In this document: piece by piece, positions 7,798 through 15,818 of the stretch
How the letters are laid out: each line of letters starts with the position of its first letter
Numbering within the stretch: the stretch's first letter is position 1
NCBI GenBank assembly: GCA_965247975.1
Contig: OZ252050.1
Span: 2,666,001-2,730,000, forward strand
DNA: 64,000 nt
Source: Taishania sp965247975
GTDB taxonomy: Bacteria > Bacteroidota > Bacteroidia > Flavobacteriales_D > Crocinitomicaceae
Reading direction: 5' to 3'
Notes under the pieces: generated by a model
The model's database searches: none
Told to the model about the DNA's origin: nothing
What the model saw: the letters and a program-made list of their open reading frames with translations, nothing else
Program-made: the position numbers and the translations under genes

Positions 7798-8250
7798 ATG
7801 AAATCAATCTTTTTACCTGAAACGACAAGCGATTGTATGAATCGCATTGAAAAATTAACTCCTGAATCTCAACCTTTGTGGGGAAAAATGGATGTTGCAC
7901 AAATGTTTGCACACTTGAACTTTCCTTATGATATTGCATATAACAAACGTGTAACGAAGCCAAGTTTCTTTATGAAATTGTTAGCCAAACTTTTCATTAA
8001 GAAAATGGTTACTTCTGACAAACCGTATAAAAAGAATAGTCCCACAGCAAAGGATTTTGTGGTTGCTGATCAACGCAATTTTGAAGTTGAAAAACAGAAA
8101 TTGATTGCCAACATTCAGGAAACTGAAAAGAAAGGGAAAGCTTATTTTGAAGGAAAAGAAAACCCAACCTTCGGTAAAATGACAGCACAAGAATGGAATA
8201 ATTTATTTTACAAACATATAGATCATCATTTTCAGCAATTTGGAGTTTAA
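7798..8250 (+). CDS. DUF1569 (DinB-like fold) protein
   Basis: A 150-residue soluble protein resembling the DUF1569 family, related to the DinB/YfiT four-helix bundle. Visible family traits are WGKMDVAQMFAHLNFPYD near the N-terminus, with a His in the position of the DinB-type metal ligand, and GKMTAQEWNNLFYKHIDHHFQQFG at the C-terminus, with a DHH that could supply more ligands. Members may be metal-dependent enzymes, but no reaction is established. It follows the beta-helix lipoprotein gene by 11 nt and is probably in the same transcript, which ends at the hairpin at 8305-8340. Confidence 0.75.
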   Translation: MKSIFLPETTSDCMNRIEKLTPESQPLWGKMDVAQMFAHLNFPYDIAYNKRVTKPSFFMKLLAKLFIKKMVTSDKPYKKNSPTAKDFVVADQRNFEVEKQKLIANIQETEKKGKAYFEGKENPTFGKMTAQEWNNLFYKHIDHHFQQFGV

Positions 8251-8304
8251 CGACCGACCCAACCCCCAGAGGCAGCAACGGTCTTGGATAGAAAAATTTT
8301 CACA

Positions 8305-8340
8305 AAAAAACCTCAGCGATATTATTCACTGAGGTTTTTT
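8305..8340. terminator. Bidirectional rho-independent terminator
   Basis: AAAAAACCTCAG (8305-8316) pairs perfectly with CTGAGGTTTTTT (8329-8340) around a 12-nt loop. The A and T runs make it usable from both strands. It ends the DUF1569 transcript. The MITE-like element now lies between it and the end of the oppositely oriented T9SS gene. Confidence 0.85.
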
Positions 8341-8360
8341 CATGTTCTAAGATTTTAAGA

Positions 8361-8723
8361 TTAAATGCCTATCGGAAACTTTACCAGCTTTTGTGACTAA
8401 TAGAAATATGCTCAAACTTAATGTTGGCGATAATGGCTCATGTTTTATTTATTAAGATTTTTCAACATGCCATTTTTCGACATGTCGAAAAAACATTTGT
8501 GAAATAGTTTACAATAACACATTCTTGTATAATTCGTGAATTCGTGGTGAAAATTTGCCACGAATGCACGAATTTGTATTTTGTAATGCTGCCAATAATT
8601 TCACAAATGTTGAAAGTTTCACTTTCAATCTAATTTCTAAAAATTAATCAAACACCTTTTTTGCTATATAAGATCGATATAATGATGATTTTATCACTGG
8701 CAAAGATTCCGATAGGCATTTAA
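8361..8723. mobile_element. MITE-like element with 27-bp terminal inverted repeats and nested palindromes
   Basis: The left end 8361-8387 and right end 8697-8723 are inverted copies of each other (25 of 27 bp match; the shared outer part is TTAAATGCCTATCGGAA). TTAA at both extremes could be a 4-bp target duplication. Inside are a perfect 20-bp palindrome (8473-8492), a perfect 14-bp inverted repeat (8492-8505 with 8598-8611), and a 16/17-bp inverted repeat (8531-8547 with 8558-8574) around a 10-nt loop. The element has no ORF of note, so it would be non-autonomous. It sits between the terminator at 8305-8340 and the stop codon of the T9SS gene at 8726. Confidence 0.75.
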
Positions 8724-8725
8724 AA

Positions 8726-10300
8726 TTAATATTTCACGAATCGTTTGATTTCGGTTGTTTTTGCATTTAGCACTTGAATCGTATAAATACCAGATGGTAA
8801 TTGATCGATGTTTACTATTGTTGAGAAATTATTCATTGTTTCGGAATGAACTTGTTTACCAAGTGCATCAAATAACAATAGCTCATGCGTTGATTCCGAT
8901 GTTCCTGAAATGATTTGAACATTCAAAATATCATTTGCTGGATTTGGAAAAACATTCCAACCCAAAGAGGTTGTGATTTCACCAAGGCCTGCGTAGCCGC
9001 AAACTTCTTCAATCGTTCCAGCGTTTCCGGTTGTAAATCCGTTTCCTCCAAGTGCAACCATAGTTGCTGAAATTGTACTACTTGCGCAATCAGGTACGTA
9101 AATTTTAATTCGACCGCCGCCACCGCCGCCGCCTGCATTGCCATTTTCTCCATCACCAACATCGATGGATTGTGTACCACAGAAAATCCCGCCATCATAA
9201 TCGCATGTTGGACCTAAACCTTTTGTCCCTCCTGCTCCACCGTTGCCTCCTGACGCTGAAAGAATTCCGCCAATCGTAGCTGTTCCGCCAGTTTCAATGA
9301 AAATTCCACCTCCGGAACCTCCTCCAGCTCCAGCTCCCGCTCCTGCACCTGCAGAGAATGTTCTTTCATCACAACCATTGCAACCGTCTGAGCAACAATC
9401 TGCGGTCGCATCGCCTGATCCTCCATTTCCTCCTAAAGCTCCTGGTCCACCTTGAACTGATATACTTCCTGTAATTTGTACATCTAATGTTCCTTTCAGA
9501 AACACCATTCCACCGCCTTTTCCTCCTTGAGCTCCGCCAGATCCAAGACCATAAGAACGTCCACCTCCACCAGCTCCAGCACCTCCAGAACCAATTGCAA
9601 TGTCACGGTCGGTTGAAGTGCCGTAAGCCGGACTACTCGCCCCTCCGTTTCCTCCAAGGCCTACTATCACGGAACTTGCATTGCTGATCGGTAAATCAAC
9701 AGTTGCTGCTTGAGACGAGCCATTCCCTCCATTTCCTCCTGCTGATCCAGTACCTCCGTAAGAACCTCCAGCTCCTCCACCAGCTCCACCTGGACCTGCA
9801 ACAAGGCCTGCTTCATCTTGCGAATTTCCACAATATTGTTTTGATCCAGAACCATTCGTTCCATTAGAACCAGACAATCCAGCGCCTGGGCCCGCACCAC
9901 TTGTTCCAGCGAATCCGCCTTCGAGAATAATATCGCCTGTATTGTCAGACGAGTTACATTCGGTCAACGAAAGTTCATTTCCCGTAGGACTTGATACAAT
10001 TGTTCCTTGAAGTCCGCCTGTTCCACCTTCGTAGCCAGCTAGGTCTCCATTAATATTTCCATAAATAAAAATACGGTTTGCATAAATTTTCAGCTGACCA
10101 CATGAATTGGAGGAATAAGGTGTCACATACAATGTTGCACCAGACTCCAGCGTAAAATCGCCCGAAATCACAAAAGTTCCACTCATTTGCTGATCAGCTG
10201 AAATGGTATAATTTGCCCCGATATTTATCGAATCACATTGGGAAAAGGATTGAGAAGCTAAGCCAAACAAGGTAAGCGAAAGAAGTATTGTTTTTTTCAT
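8726..10300 (-). CDS. Glycine-rich protein exported by type IX secretion
   Basis: From the ATG at 10300 (524 residues) the protein begins with a clear signal peptide, MKKTILLSLTLFGLASQSFSQ; the longer ORF start upstream is rejected because it buries this signal. The first ~90 residues resemble a beta domain (ISGDFTLESGATLYV). The centre (about 95-420) is extremely Gly-rich, with GGxGG and GAGAGAG runs and several Cys. The last ~75 residues are a type A T9SS sorting domain (WNVFPNPANDILNVQI ... LPSGIYTIQV ... KRFVKY). It is therefore a predicted secreted or surface-attached structural or adhesive protein. Activity is unknown. The MITE-like element lies two bases past its stop codon. Confidence 0.85.
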   Translation of the reverse strand: MKKTILLSLTLFGLASQSFSQCDSINIGANYTISADQQMSGTFVISGDFTLESGATLYVTPYSSNSCGQLKIYANRIFIYGNINGDLAGYEGGTGGLQGTIVSSPTGNELSLTECNSSDNTGDIILEGGFAGTSGAGPGAGLSGSNGTNGSGSKQYCGNSQDEAGLVAGPGGAGGGAGGSYGGTGSAGGNGGNGSSQAATVDLPISNASSVIVGLGGNGGASSPAYGTSTDRDIAIGSGGAGAGGGGRSYGLGSGGAQGGKGGGMVFLKGTLDVQITGSISVQGGPGALGGNGGSGDATADCCSDGCNGCDERTFSAGAGAGAGAGGGSGGGIFIETGGTATIGGILSASGGNGGAGGTKGLGPTCDYDGGIFCGTQSIDVGDGENGNAGGGGGGGRIKIYVPDCASSTISATMVALGGNGFTTGNAGTIEEVCGYAGLGEITTSLGWNVFPNPANDILNVQIISGTSESTHELLLFDALGKQVHSETMNNFSTIVNIDQLPSGIYTIQVLNAKTTEIKRFVKY

Positions 10301-10457
10301 AGTTAAATGGTTATATACATTCAAATCAATCAACAAAATCACTTTCGTAAATTTCATTGCAGAGTAAAACTAATTATTTTTTTGAATCAAACGAAAACCG
10401 TTGACAAATTGTGTATATATTTTTGGAAGCGACCATTTATTCAGCCTATCGAATTCT

Positions 10458-10465
10458 TAATTTTG
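10458..10465 (+). promoter_or_regulatory. -7 promoter box 5 nt before the flavin reductase ATG
   Basis: TAATTTTG (TAnnTTTG) ends five nucleotides before the ATG at 10471, predicting transcription from about the first codon. It supports the downstream ATG over the start at 10411. Confidence 0.45.
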
Positions 10466-10470
10466 CATTC

Positions 10471-11376
10471 ATGTCCACAGAATTTTTAAATCTTGACCCA
10501 AAAGAACTGACTGTTCCTCAGTTACATCAACATCTTCTTGGAGCTATCGGTCCGCGCCCAATTGCATTCGCATCCACGATCAATGCGAAAGGTGAACACA
10601 ATTTAGCACCGTTTAGCTTTTTTAATGTCTTTAGTGCCAATCCGCCGATTTTGATTTTCTCGCCAGCCAGATCTGGACGAACGAATGAAACCAAGGACAC
10701 CTATAAAAATGTCAAAGAAGTTGCAGAAGTTGTGATCAACATTGTGAACTATGACATGGTGCATCAAATGAGTTTGGCGAGTTCTCCTTATGCTCCAGGT
10801 GTTAGTGAATTTGAAAAAGCAGGATTTACAGGAATTCCGTCTGAAACAATCAAACCGTTGCGTGTAGCGGAATCGCCTGTACAGTTTGAATGTGTAGTGA
10901 ATGAGGTGCGTGAATTAGGAACGGAAGGTGGAGCTGGAAATTTGATTATTTGCGAAGTAAAACGCATACACATCAACAAAGCTGTGCTTGCTGAAAATGG
11001 GCAAATTGACCAGAAAAAAATTGATTTGGTAGCACGCATGGGCGGAAATTGGTATTGCCGAGCTGATGAGCATTCGATGTTCGAAATCACAAAACCCATC
11101 ACGACATGTGGCATCGGATTCGATCAACTTCCAAGCGATATTAAAACGAGTGCTGTGCTAACAGGAAACAATCTTGGACAATTGGCTGGTATCGAGGAAT
11201 TGCCGAATGAAACAGATGTAAATGAATATAAACTTTTGGAATTAAGTGATTTATTTGTATCTTTAGAAGATGAACCTGCCAAATTAGAAGTTGAATTGCA
11301 CAAACGCGCTCAACAACTTTTGTCAGAAAATAAATTAGAAGAAGCTTGGATGACCTTATTGGCTTTCAATAATTAA
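10471..11376 (+). CDS. Flavin reductase-like FMN-binding protein
   Basis: A 301-residue protein from the ATG at 10471 (MSTEFLNLDPKEL). The first ~200 residues are a flavin reductase-like split-barrel domain (GAIGPRPIAFASTI, NLAPFSFFNVFSANPPILIFS, and SYAPG-type loops such as SSPYAPGVSEFEKAGF). Such proteins bind FMN and reduce flavins or act as monooxygenase partners. The C-terminal ~90 residues (from about DQLPSDIKTSAVL) form an extra helical region common in longer Bacteroidota homologues. The substrate is unknown. The DUF3127 gene follows after 46 nt. Confidence 0.85.
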   Translation: MSTEFLNLDPKELTVPQLHQHLLGAIGPRPIAFASTINAKGEHNLAPFSFFNVFSANPPILIFSPARSGRTNETKDTYKNVKEVAEVVINIVNYDMVHQMSLASSPYAPGVSEFEKAGFTGIPSETIKPLRVAESPVQFECVVNEVRELGTEGGAGNLIICEVKRIHINKAVLAENGQIDQKKIDLVARMGGNWYCRADEHSMFEITKPITTCGIGFDQLPSDIKTSAVLTGNNLGQLAGIEELPNETDVNEYKLLELSDLFVSLEDEPAKLEVELHKRAQQLLSENKLEEAWMTLLAFNN

Positions 11377-11422
11377 TCCAAATCAAAAGACGAATTAAAA
11401 ATAGAATCAAATAATAATCAAT

Positions 11423-11812
11423 ATGTTTAAATTAAACGGAATCGTTAAAGTGTTGAACGACACAGTTCAGGTTTCTGAGAAATTTTCGAAAAGAGAATTT
11501 GTTGTAACCGAAAATTCAAGTATGTATCCGCAAGATATTATTTTTCAAGCAACGCAAGACAAATGTGCCATGTTGGATGGAATTGCTGTGAATGACCAAG
11601 TGGAAGTTTCTTTCAATCTTAGAGGTAGAGAATGGACTAGTCCGCAAGGAGAAGTGAAGTATTTCAATTCTTTGGATGCTTGGAGAATCGAAAAAGTTGG
11701 TCAAGGTCAAGGAATGCCTCAGTCTGGTCCTTCTGCAATGGATTTAGCTCCTTCAGCTGTTGAAACTGCGAAAGCAAGCACGGATGAAGCAGATGATGAT
11801 TTGCCTTTCTAA
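11423..11812 (+). CDS. DUF3127 protein (OB-fold-like)
   Basis: A 129-residue protein matching the Bacteroidota DUF3127 family: MFKLNGIVKVLNDTVQVSEKF, the central FSKREFVVTENSSMYPQDI and FNLRGREWTSPQGEVKYFN. The fold resembles the OB-fold of single-stranded DNA-binding proteins, and like SSB it ends in a disordered tail with an acidic tip (DEADDDLPF). The resemblance of DDLPF to the SSB C-terminal DDxPF motif is striking and suggests binding to DNA-repair partners; this is inference. It converges on the MBL-fold gene, with copy B of the intergenic repeat between them. Confidence 0.85.
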   Translation: MFKLNGIVKVLNDTVQVSEKFSKREFVVTENSSMYPQDIIFQATQDKCAMLDGIAVNDQVEVSFNLRGREWTSPQGEVKYFNSLDAWRIEKVGQGQGMPQSGPSAMDLAPSAVETAKASTDEADDDLPF

Positions 11813-11860
11813 AAGATTTTAGACAAGGGACCCTGGAAAGGACTAATTTCGGAAAAGAAC

Positions 11861-11880
11861 GCTGGCTGAGGCTCTCGAAG
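11861..11880 (-). repeat. Intergenic repeat, copy B (CTTCGAGAGCCTCAGCC family)
   Basis: The exact reverse complement of the 20-mer at 2007-2026. It lies between the convergent DUF3127 and MBL-fold genes. No paired arm is obvious here. Confidence 0.6.
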
Positions 11881-11893
11881 CCATCGTTTCTTT

Positions 11894-12661
11894 CTAAAAT
11901 TCTATTACCAACCCATCATACGCTATAAAAACATTCGGAGGTAATTCCTTCGATGTTTCTTTATGGGTTCCCATTAAATGCGATATATGCGTCAAGTAAG
12001 CTTGTTTTGGATTAATTTCTGCAATGAAATCGAGTGCTTGTTGCAAATTGAAATGAGAAATATGCTCGGTTTTTCGCAAGGCATTTACAATTAAAATCTC
12101 AGTACCTTTTATCTTCTCTTTTTCTTCCTCCGAGATGTAATTTGCATCCGTGATGTATGTAAAATTCTTGATGCGAAATCCGAGTACTGGCATTTTGTAG
12201 TGCATTACTTCGATAGGAATAAGTTCAAGTGCGTCATCAATTTTAAACGCTTTTTCTTTAGAAATTAAGTTGATCATCACTTTCGGAATGCCCGGATAAT
12301 TATTTTCGTTGAACACATACGAAAATTCGCGTTTCAAAGCACTTTCCACTTCCAAATCGCAGTAAATTGGCATGTCTTTTTGTTGCTTGAAATTAAATGC
12401 ACGAACATCATCTAGTCCAGCAACATGGTCTTTGTGGTGATGCGTAAAAATAACAGCTTCCAACGATTGAACATTTTCGCGCAACATTTGCTGACGGAAA
12501 TCGGGTCCTGTGTCGATGACATAGTTCTTTCCATTCTCTGAAATCATAATGGAAGCCCTCAAACGTTTGTCTTTTGGATCGTTTGAGATGCACACTTCGC
12601 AGTTGCACGCTATCACAGGTACTCCTTGCGATGTCCCAGATCCGAGAATTGTTACTTTCAA
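11894..12661 (-). CDS. MBL-fold metallo-hydrolase (PhnP-like)
   Basis: A metallo-beta-lactamase-fold hydrolase of about 255 residues. It has GSGTSQGVPVIACNCEVC at the N-terminus, as in the PhnP/lipoate-synthesis-associated group (Cys cluster CNCEVC), the metal-binding HHHKDH motif in VIFTHHHKDHVAGLD, YITDANYI as the later Asp ligand, and LTHISHLMGTH near the C-terminus. Substrates are probably phosphodiesters; not certain. There is no ATG. I choose the TTG at 12661, which gives the family-like start MKVTILGSGTSQGVP preceded by AAAGGAAAG. The TTG at 12679 overlaps a TATTTTTG -7 box (12677-12684) and is less likely. Confidence 0.85.
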   Translation of the reverse strand: MKVTILGSGTSQGVPVIACNCEVCISNDPKDKRLRASIMISENGKNYVIDTGPDFRQQMLRENVQSLEAVIFTHHHKDHVAGLDDVRAFNFKQQKDMPIYCDLEVESALKREFSYVFNENNYPGIPKVMINLISKEKAFKIDDALELIPIEVMHYKMPVLGFRIKNFTYITDANYISEEEKEKIKGTEILIVNALRKTEHISHFNLQQALDFIAEINPKQAYLTHISHLMGTHKETSKELPPNVFIAYDGLVIEF

Positions 12662-13232
12662 CTTTCCTTTTTCTTTCAAAAATAGAACAATTAATCTAAG
12701 TACTTTTTTTCATTGCCAAAAAAAGTACCAACTTAGCGAAGCGATTTCATGAAGACAAATAAAAAATAAAAACAGCCTGAATAAAAAAGGCTAGTCCAAA
12801 TTTAAAGCCGTTCGGCGAAAATTTCTGAATGGACCGATTTATCAAAAGTAGTGCATTCGTTCTGAAAAAGAACGAATACAGAGGATTCCGAAAAATAAGA
12901 ATGCTCTGCATTTTTTATATTTTTCGAGAATTCTCGCCAAATTAATCAAAATTCATTTTGATATTTGACGGAACAAGCCCCTTTTGTAATCGGTTAGCCA
13001 TTTAGTCATTTTCTTTCCCTGCTCTAACGTTTGGTCTTCAAAAGCTGTCGCTTTTTCTTCTCACTTCTCAAAATTTGGACGAATTCTAGATTCCGACAAA
13101 ATTTGTTTGAAGATTTATGAGTTTGTTAGATTTCGGTTTATCTTCAAAACTTCTAGTCAAATAAACTAAACATTGAGGAATTAAGATTGATTTCGCCTAC
13201 ACTTTCCTTTTTATTTAAAAAAAAGAACAATT
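12661..13232. repeat. Non-coding block bounded by 32-bp direct repeats
   Basis: 12661-12692 and 13201-13232 are direct repeats (29 of 32 positions identical; both start ACTTTCCTTTTT and end AGAACAATT), exactly 540 bp apart. Between them is no credible gene (the longest stretches are 54 codons or fewer). The block holds several hairpins: GTACTTTTTTT / AAAAAAAGTAC (about 12700-12728), AGCC...GGCT (about 12776-12792), TTCGTTCT / AGAACGAA (about 12856-12876) and a distant GTCCAAATTT / AAATTTGGAC pair. The left repeat covers the promoter/start of the MBL gene and the right one lies upstream of panB. Confidence 0.6.
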
Positions 13233-13236
13233 TGTT

Positions 13237-13244
13237 TAGCTTTG
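13237..13244 (+). promoter_or_regulatory. -7 promoter box of panB
   Basis: TAGCTTTG (TAnnTTTG) lies 20 nt before the panB ATG at 13265, immediately after the right direct repeat. No clear -33 box is seen. Confidence 0.4.
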
Positions 13245-13264
13245 TTAATTCTAAAAATTAAACA

Positions 13265-14080
13265 ATGTCGGTTCATTCAAACGTAAAACGCGTTACAACA
13301 AAAACGCTCTTGGAAATGAAAAAAACTGGAACCAAGATTTCCATGTTAACAGGTTATGATTATTCCATGGCGAAAATCATTGATACAGCTGGGATTGATG
13401 TGATTTTGGTGGGTGATTCTGCGTCGAATGTTATGGCAGGACACGAAACAACCTTGCCAATTACTTTGGATCAAATGATTTATCACGCTTCTTCGGTTGT
13501 GAGAGCTGTTGAGCGTGCTTTGGTTGTTGTCGACATGCCTTTTGGTTCTTATCAAGGAAATTCAAAAGAAGCTTTATCGAATGCGATTCGAATCATGAAA
13601 GAATCCGGTGGACATGCCGTAAAATTAGAAGGTGGCGAAGAAGTGCTCGAATCTATTCAGCGTATTTTGACAGCTGGAATTCCAGTCATGGGGCATTTAG
13701 GTTTAACGCCACAATCCATCTATAAATTTGGAACATACGTGGTTCGCGCCAAAGAAAGCGACGAAGCTCAACGATTAATAGAAGACGCAAAATTACTCGA
13801 AGAAAACGGTTGCTTTGCCATTGTTTTGGAAAAAATCCCTGCCGATTTAGCGGAAAAAGTAGCAAAATCCGTTTCCATTCCAATCATCGGTATTGGTGCT
13901 GGTGGTGGTGTAGATGGACAAGTATTAGTAGTTCATGATATGTTGGGAATCAACAACGAATTCAACCCGCGCTTTTTGCGCAAATACAATAATTTGTACG
14001 AAGAAATGCTCGGTTCATTTCATCGTTATATTGAGGATGTAAAGTCTGGCGATTTTCCGAATTCGGAGGAGCAGTATTAG
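13265..14080 (+). CDS. panB: 3-methyl-2-oxobutanoate hydroxymethyltransferase
   Basis: A 271-residue TIM-barrel enzyme that adds a hydroxymethyl group from methylene-tetrahydrofolate to alpha-ketoisovalerate, the first committed step of pantothenate synthesis. Motifs: MLTGYDYSMAKIIDTAGID, ILVGDSASNVMAGHETTLPI with the metal-binding Asp, VKLEGGEE, MGHLGLTPQS and IGIGAGGGVDGQVLVVHD. Full length, with family-like ends. No other pan gene is adjacent, though coaBC, also of coenzyme A synthesis, lies later in the window, and folD downstream makes folate derivatives. Confidence 0.96.
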   Translation: MSVHSNVKRVTTKTLLEMKKTGTKISMLTGYDYSMAKIIDTAGIDVILVGDSASNVMAGHETTLPITLDQMIYHASSVVRAVERALVVVDMPFGSYQGNSKEALSNAIRIMKESGGHAVKLEGGEEVLESIQRILTAGIPVMGHLGLTPQSIYKFGTYVVRAKESDEAQRLIEDAKLLEENGCFAIVLEKIPADLAEKVAKSVSIPIIGIGAGGGVDGQVLVVHDMLGINNEFNPRFLRKYNNLYEEMLGSFHRYIEDVKSGDFPNSEEQY

Positions 14081-14304
14081 AATTTTTTTTAAAAAGTTTT
14101 ACGAAGTATTACAAATCCTGCGAAACTTCTTTCATCGCTCCCCTGGATATGCAACGCCAAGCAGACACGAAGCGAATCCTGAGAATAATTTTTCTTATTT
14201 CTCGTTTAACTTATTGTCGCAAACCTAGATGGAAAAACGATCTTTGTCGTCGACTGCTATATATCTCTCGTTAAAATGATTAACTTTACTTCTAAAAAAA
14301 TAAA

Positions 14305-14868
14305 ATGACAAAAGCCCTATTGCTCGTAATTCTATCATTCTCTTGGCTGAATAATTTTGCACAAGAAGATTCCAAAAAATTAGATCTTAAACTATATGTA
14401 TTTGACACATACGCAGATTTCCTAAATGACAAAGGAAGGTATGTTGGGGTGTATTCATCATACAGCTGGTCGACAGTAGGGACAAATAATTTATGGGTTG
14501 ATGACAATAAAAAAAAGGTGCCTATGAAAAATATGTGGGGCTTTAAAATTGGAGATTTTGTATTTAGAATGGGAGAGAAACCCAAAATTCCGTTGACTGT
14601 TATTAAGAAAGGTGAAAAGATTTTTTATATTGATGGTTATATTTACCTTAACTATTTGAAAGGAGACGATTTGAGCACGACTCGAACAACACACCCTCTC
14701 TTCTATTCCGATGATTTAAATACAGAAATCTACGAAATTGAGCAGATTATAGAAAAGGAGAAAGGGAATGCCGAGCTCAAAGAAATATGCGATTGCGTTG
14801 AAGCAAATAAGAAAACAAGGGACATTGAAGCTCGTTTCAATGCCAATGTAAAATGTGTTACTGAGTAA
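14305..14868 (+). CDS. Secreted or periplasmic protein of unknown function
   Basis: A 187-residue protein with a signal peptide (MTKALLLVILSFSWLNNFAQ, cleavage probably after FAQ). The mature part is mixed beta/alpha, with SYSWSTVGTNNLWVDDNKKK and IGDFVFRMGEKPKIP, and ends in a short helical region with two or three Cys (KEICDCVEAN, VKCVTE) that could form disulfides. I do not recognise a family. The gene is flanked by inverted copies of a short repeat (TTACAAATCC-GCG) at about 14111-14125 and 14886-14900, and its 224-bp upstream gap holds no other gene or clear promoter. Confidence 0.6.
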   Translation: MTKALLLVILSFSWLNNFAQEDSKKLDLKLYVFDTYADFLNDKGRYVGVYSSYSWSTVGTNNLWVDDNKKKVPMKNMWGFKIGDFVFRMGEKPKIPLTVIKKGEKIFYIDGYIYLNYLKGDDLSTTRTTHPLFYSDDLNTEIYEIEQIIEKEKGNAELKEICDCVEANKKTRDIEARFNANVKCVTE

Positions 14869-14915
14869 ACTCTATGCGCTCCGCTGGATTTGTAACGTGC
14901 GGAAGTTTCGATTAA

Positions 14916-15794
14916 CTACTTCCCCTTCAACTCCACCGCTCTCAAGGTATTGATCATCAACGAAGCAATCGTCATTGGACCAACACCACCTGGAACTGGA
15001 GTTATAAACGAGCATTTTGGAGCTACTTGGTCAAAATCAACATCGCCAACTAATCTCCAGCCACGCTCACGAGACGGATCATCTACGCGAGTTGTACCCA
15101 CGTCTATGACAACAGCACCTTCGCGCACCATGTCGGCCGTGATGAATCCCGGCTGACCAATCGCTGAAACAAGAATATCTGCGCCAAGGCAAATTTCTTT
15201 AAGGTTTTTCGTTTTTGAATGCGTGAGAGTTACAGTGCAATTTCCTGGATTAGTGTCGCGTGCAAGCATTATACTCAAAGGCTTTCCAACGATGTTGCTT
15301 CGGCCTACAATGACACAGTTTTTACCTTCTGTTTCAATGCCATTGCGTGTCATGAGCTCAACGATTCCTGCAGGAGTGGCTGGCAAAAAACTAGGGATAT
15401 TCAAAACCATATTCCCAATATTCGTTGGATGAAAACCATCCACATCTTTCTTAGGATCAATGGCTTGGGTCACTTTCAATTCGTCGATGTGACTTGGTAA
15501 AGGCAACTGAACAATAAATCCGTCTATACTTCTATCGGCATTCAGTGATTGTACTTTTTCCAACAAAATATCTTCTGGCACTGATGAATCGTAACGAATC
15601 AAAGTACTTTCAAATCCACATTCTTCACAGGCCTTTACTTTCGCTGCAACATAAGTCATTGATCCGCCATCATTTCCAACCAAAATGGCAGCTAAATGTG
15701 GGATTTTCTTTCCTTCTTGCTTGCGTTTTAGAACGGCATCAGAAAGCTCTTGTTTGATGATTTGTGCTGTTGTTTTACCGTTGAGGACTTGCAT
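14916..15794 (-). CDS. folD: Bifunctional methylenetetrahydrofolate dehydrogenase/cyclohydrolase
   Basis: A 292-residue FolD converting 5,10-methylene-THF to 10-formyl-THF in two steps. Signatures: the catalytic Lys region YVAAKVKACEECG, VQLPLPSHID, DGFHPTNIG, the NADP-binding VGRSNIVGKPLSIML and the C-terminal TPVPGGVGPMTIASLMINT. It is complete. It is the last gene of the minus-strand run beginning at 21485, 24 nt after the MFS transporter gene. Confidence 0.97.
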   Translation of the reverse strand: MQVLNGKTTAQIIKQELSDAVLKRKQEGKKIPHLAAILVGNDGGSMTYVAAKVKACEECGFESTLIRYDSSVPEDILLEKVQSLNADRSIDGFIVQLPLPSHIDELKVTQAIDPKKDVDGFHPTNIGNMVLNIPSFLPATPAGIVELMTRNGIETEGKNCVIVGRSNIVGKPLSIMLARDTNPGNCTVTLTHSKTKNLKEICLGADILVSAIGQPGFITADMVREGAVVIDVGTTRVDDPSRERGWRLVGDVDFDQVAPKCSFITPVPGGVGPMTIASLMINTLRAVELKGK

Positions 15795-15818
15795 TTTTAT
15801 TGAGATATAAGTGATAAA

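Noticed and set aside
9243..9455. Pro/Ala-rich plus-strand ORF of 70 codons
   Set aside because: It is the antisense shadow of the Gly-rich coding region of the T9SS gene; the Pro bias follows from complementing glycine codons.
12747..12911. 54-codon minus-strand ORF in the direct-repeat block
   Set aside because: Short, hydrophobic-biased because of AT-rich sequence, overlaps hairpins and has no start signal; not a credible gene.
12953..13060. Protein-like stretch reading TDYKRGLFRQISK on the minus strand
   Set aside because: Only about 35 codons with a stop directly upstream and a lone ATG late in the frame; could be a gene remnant but cannot be supported.
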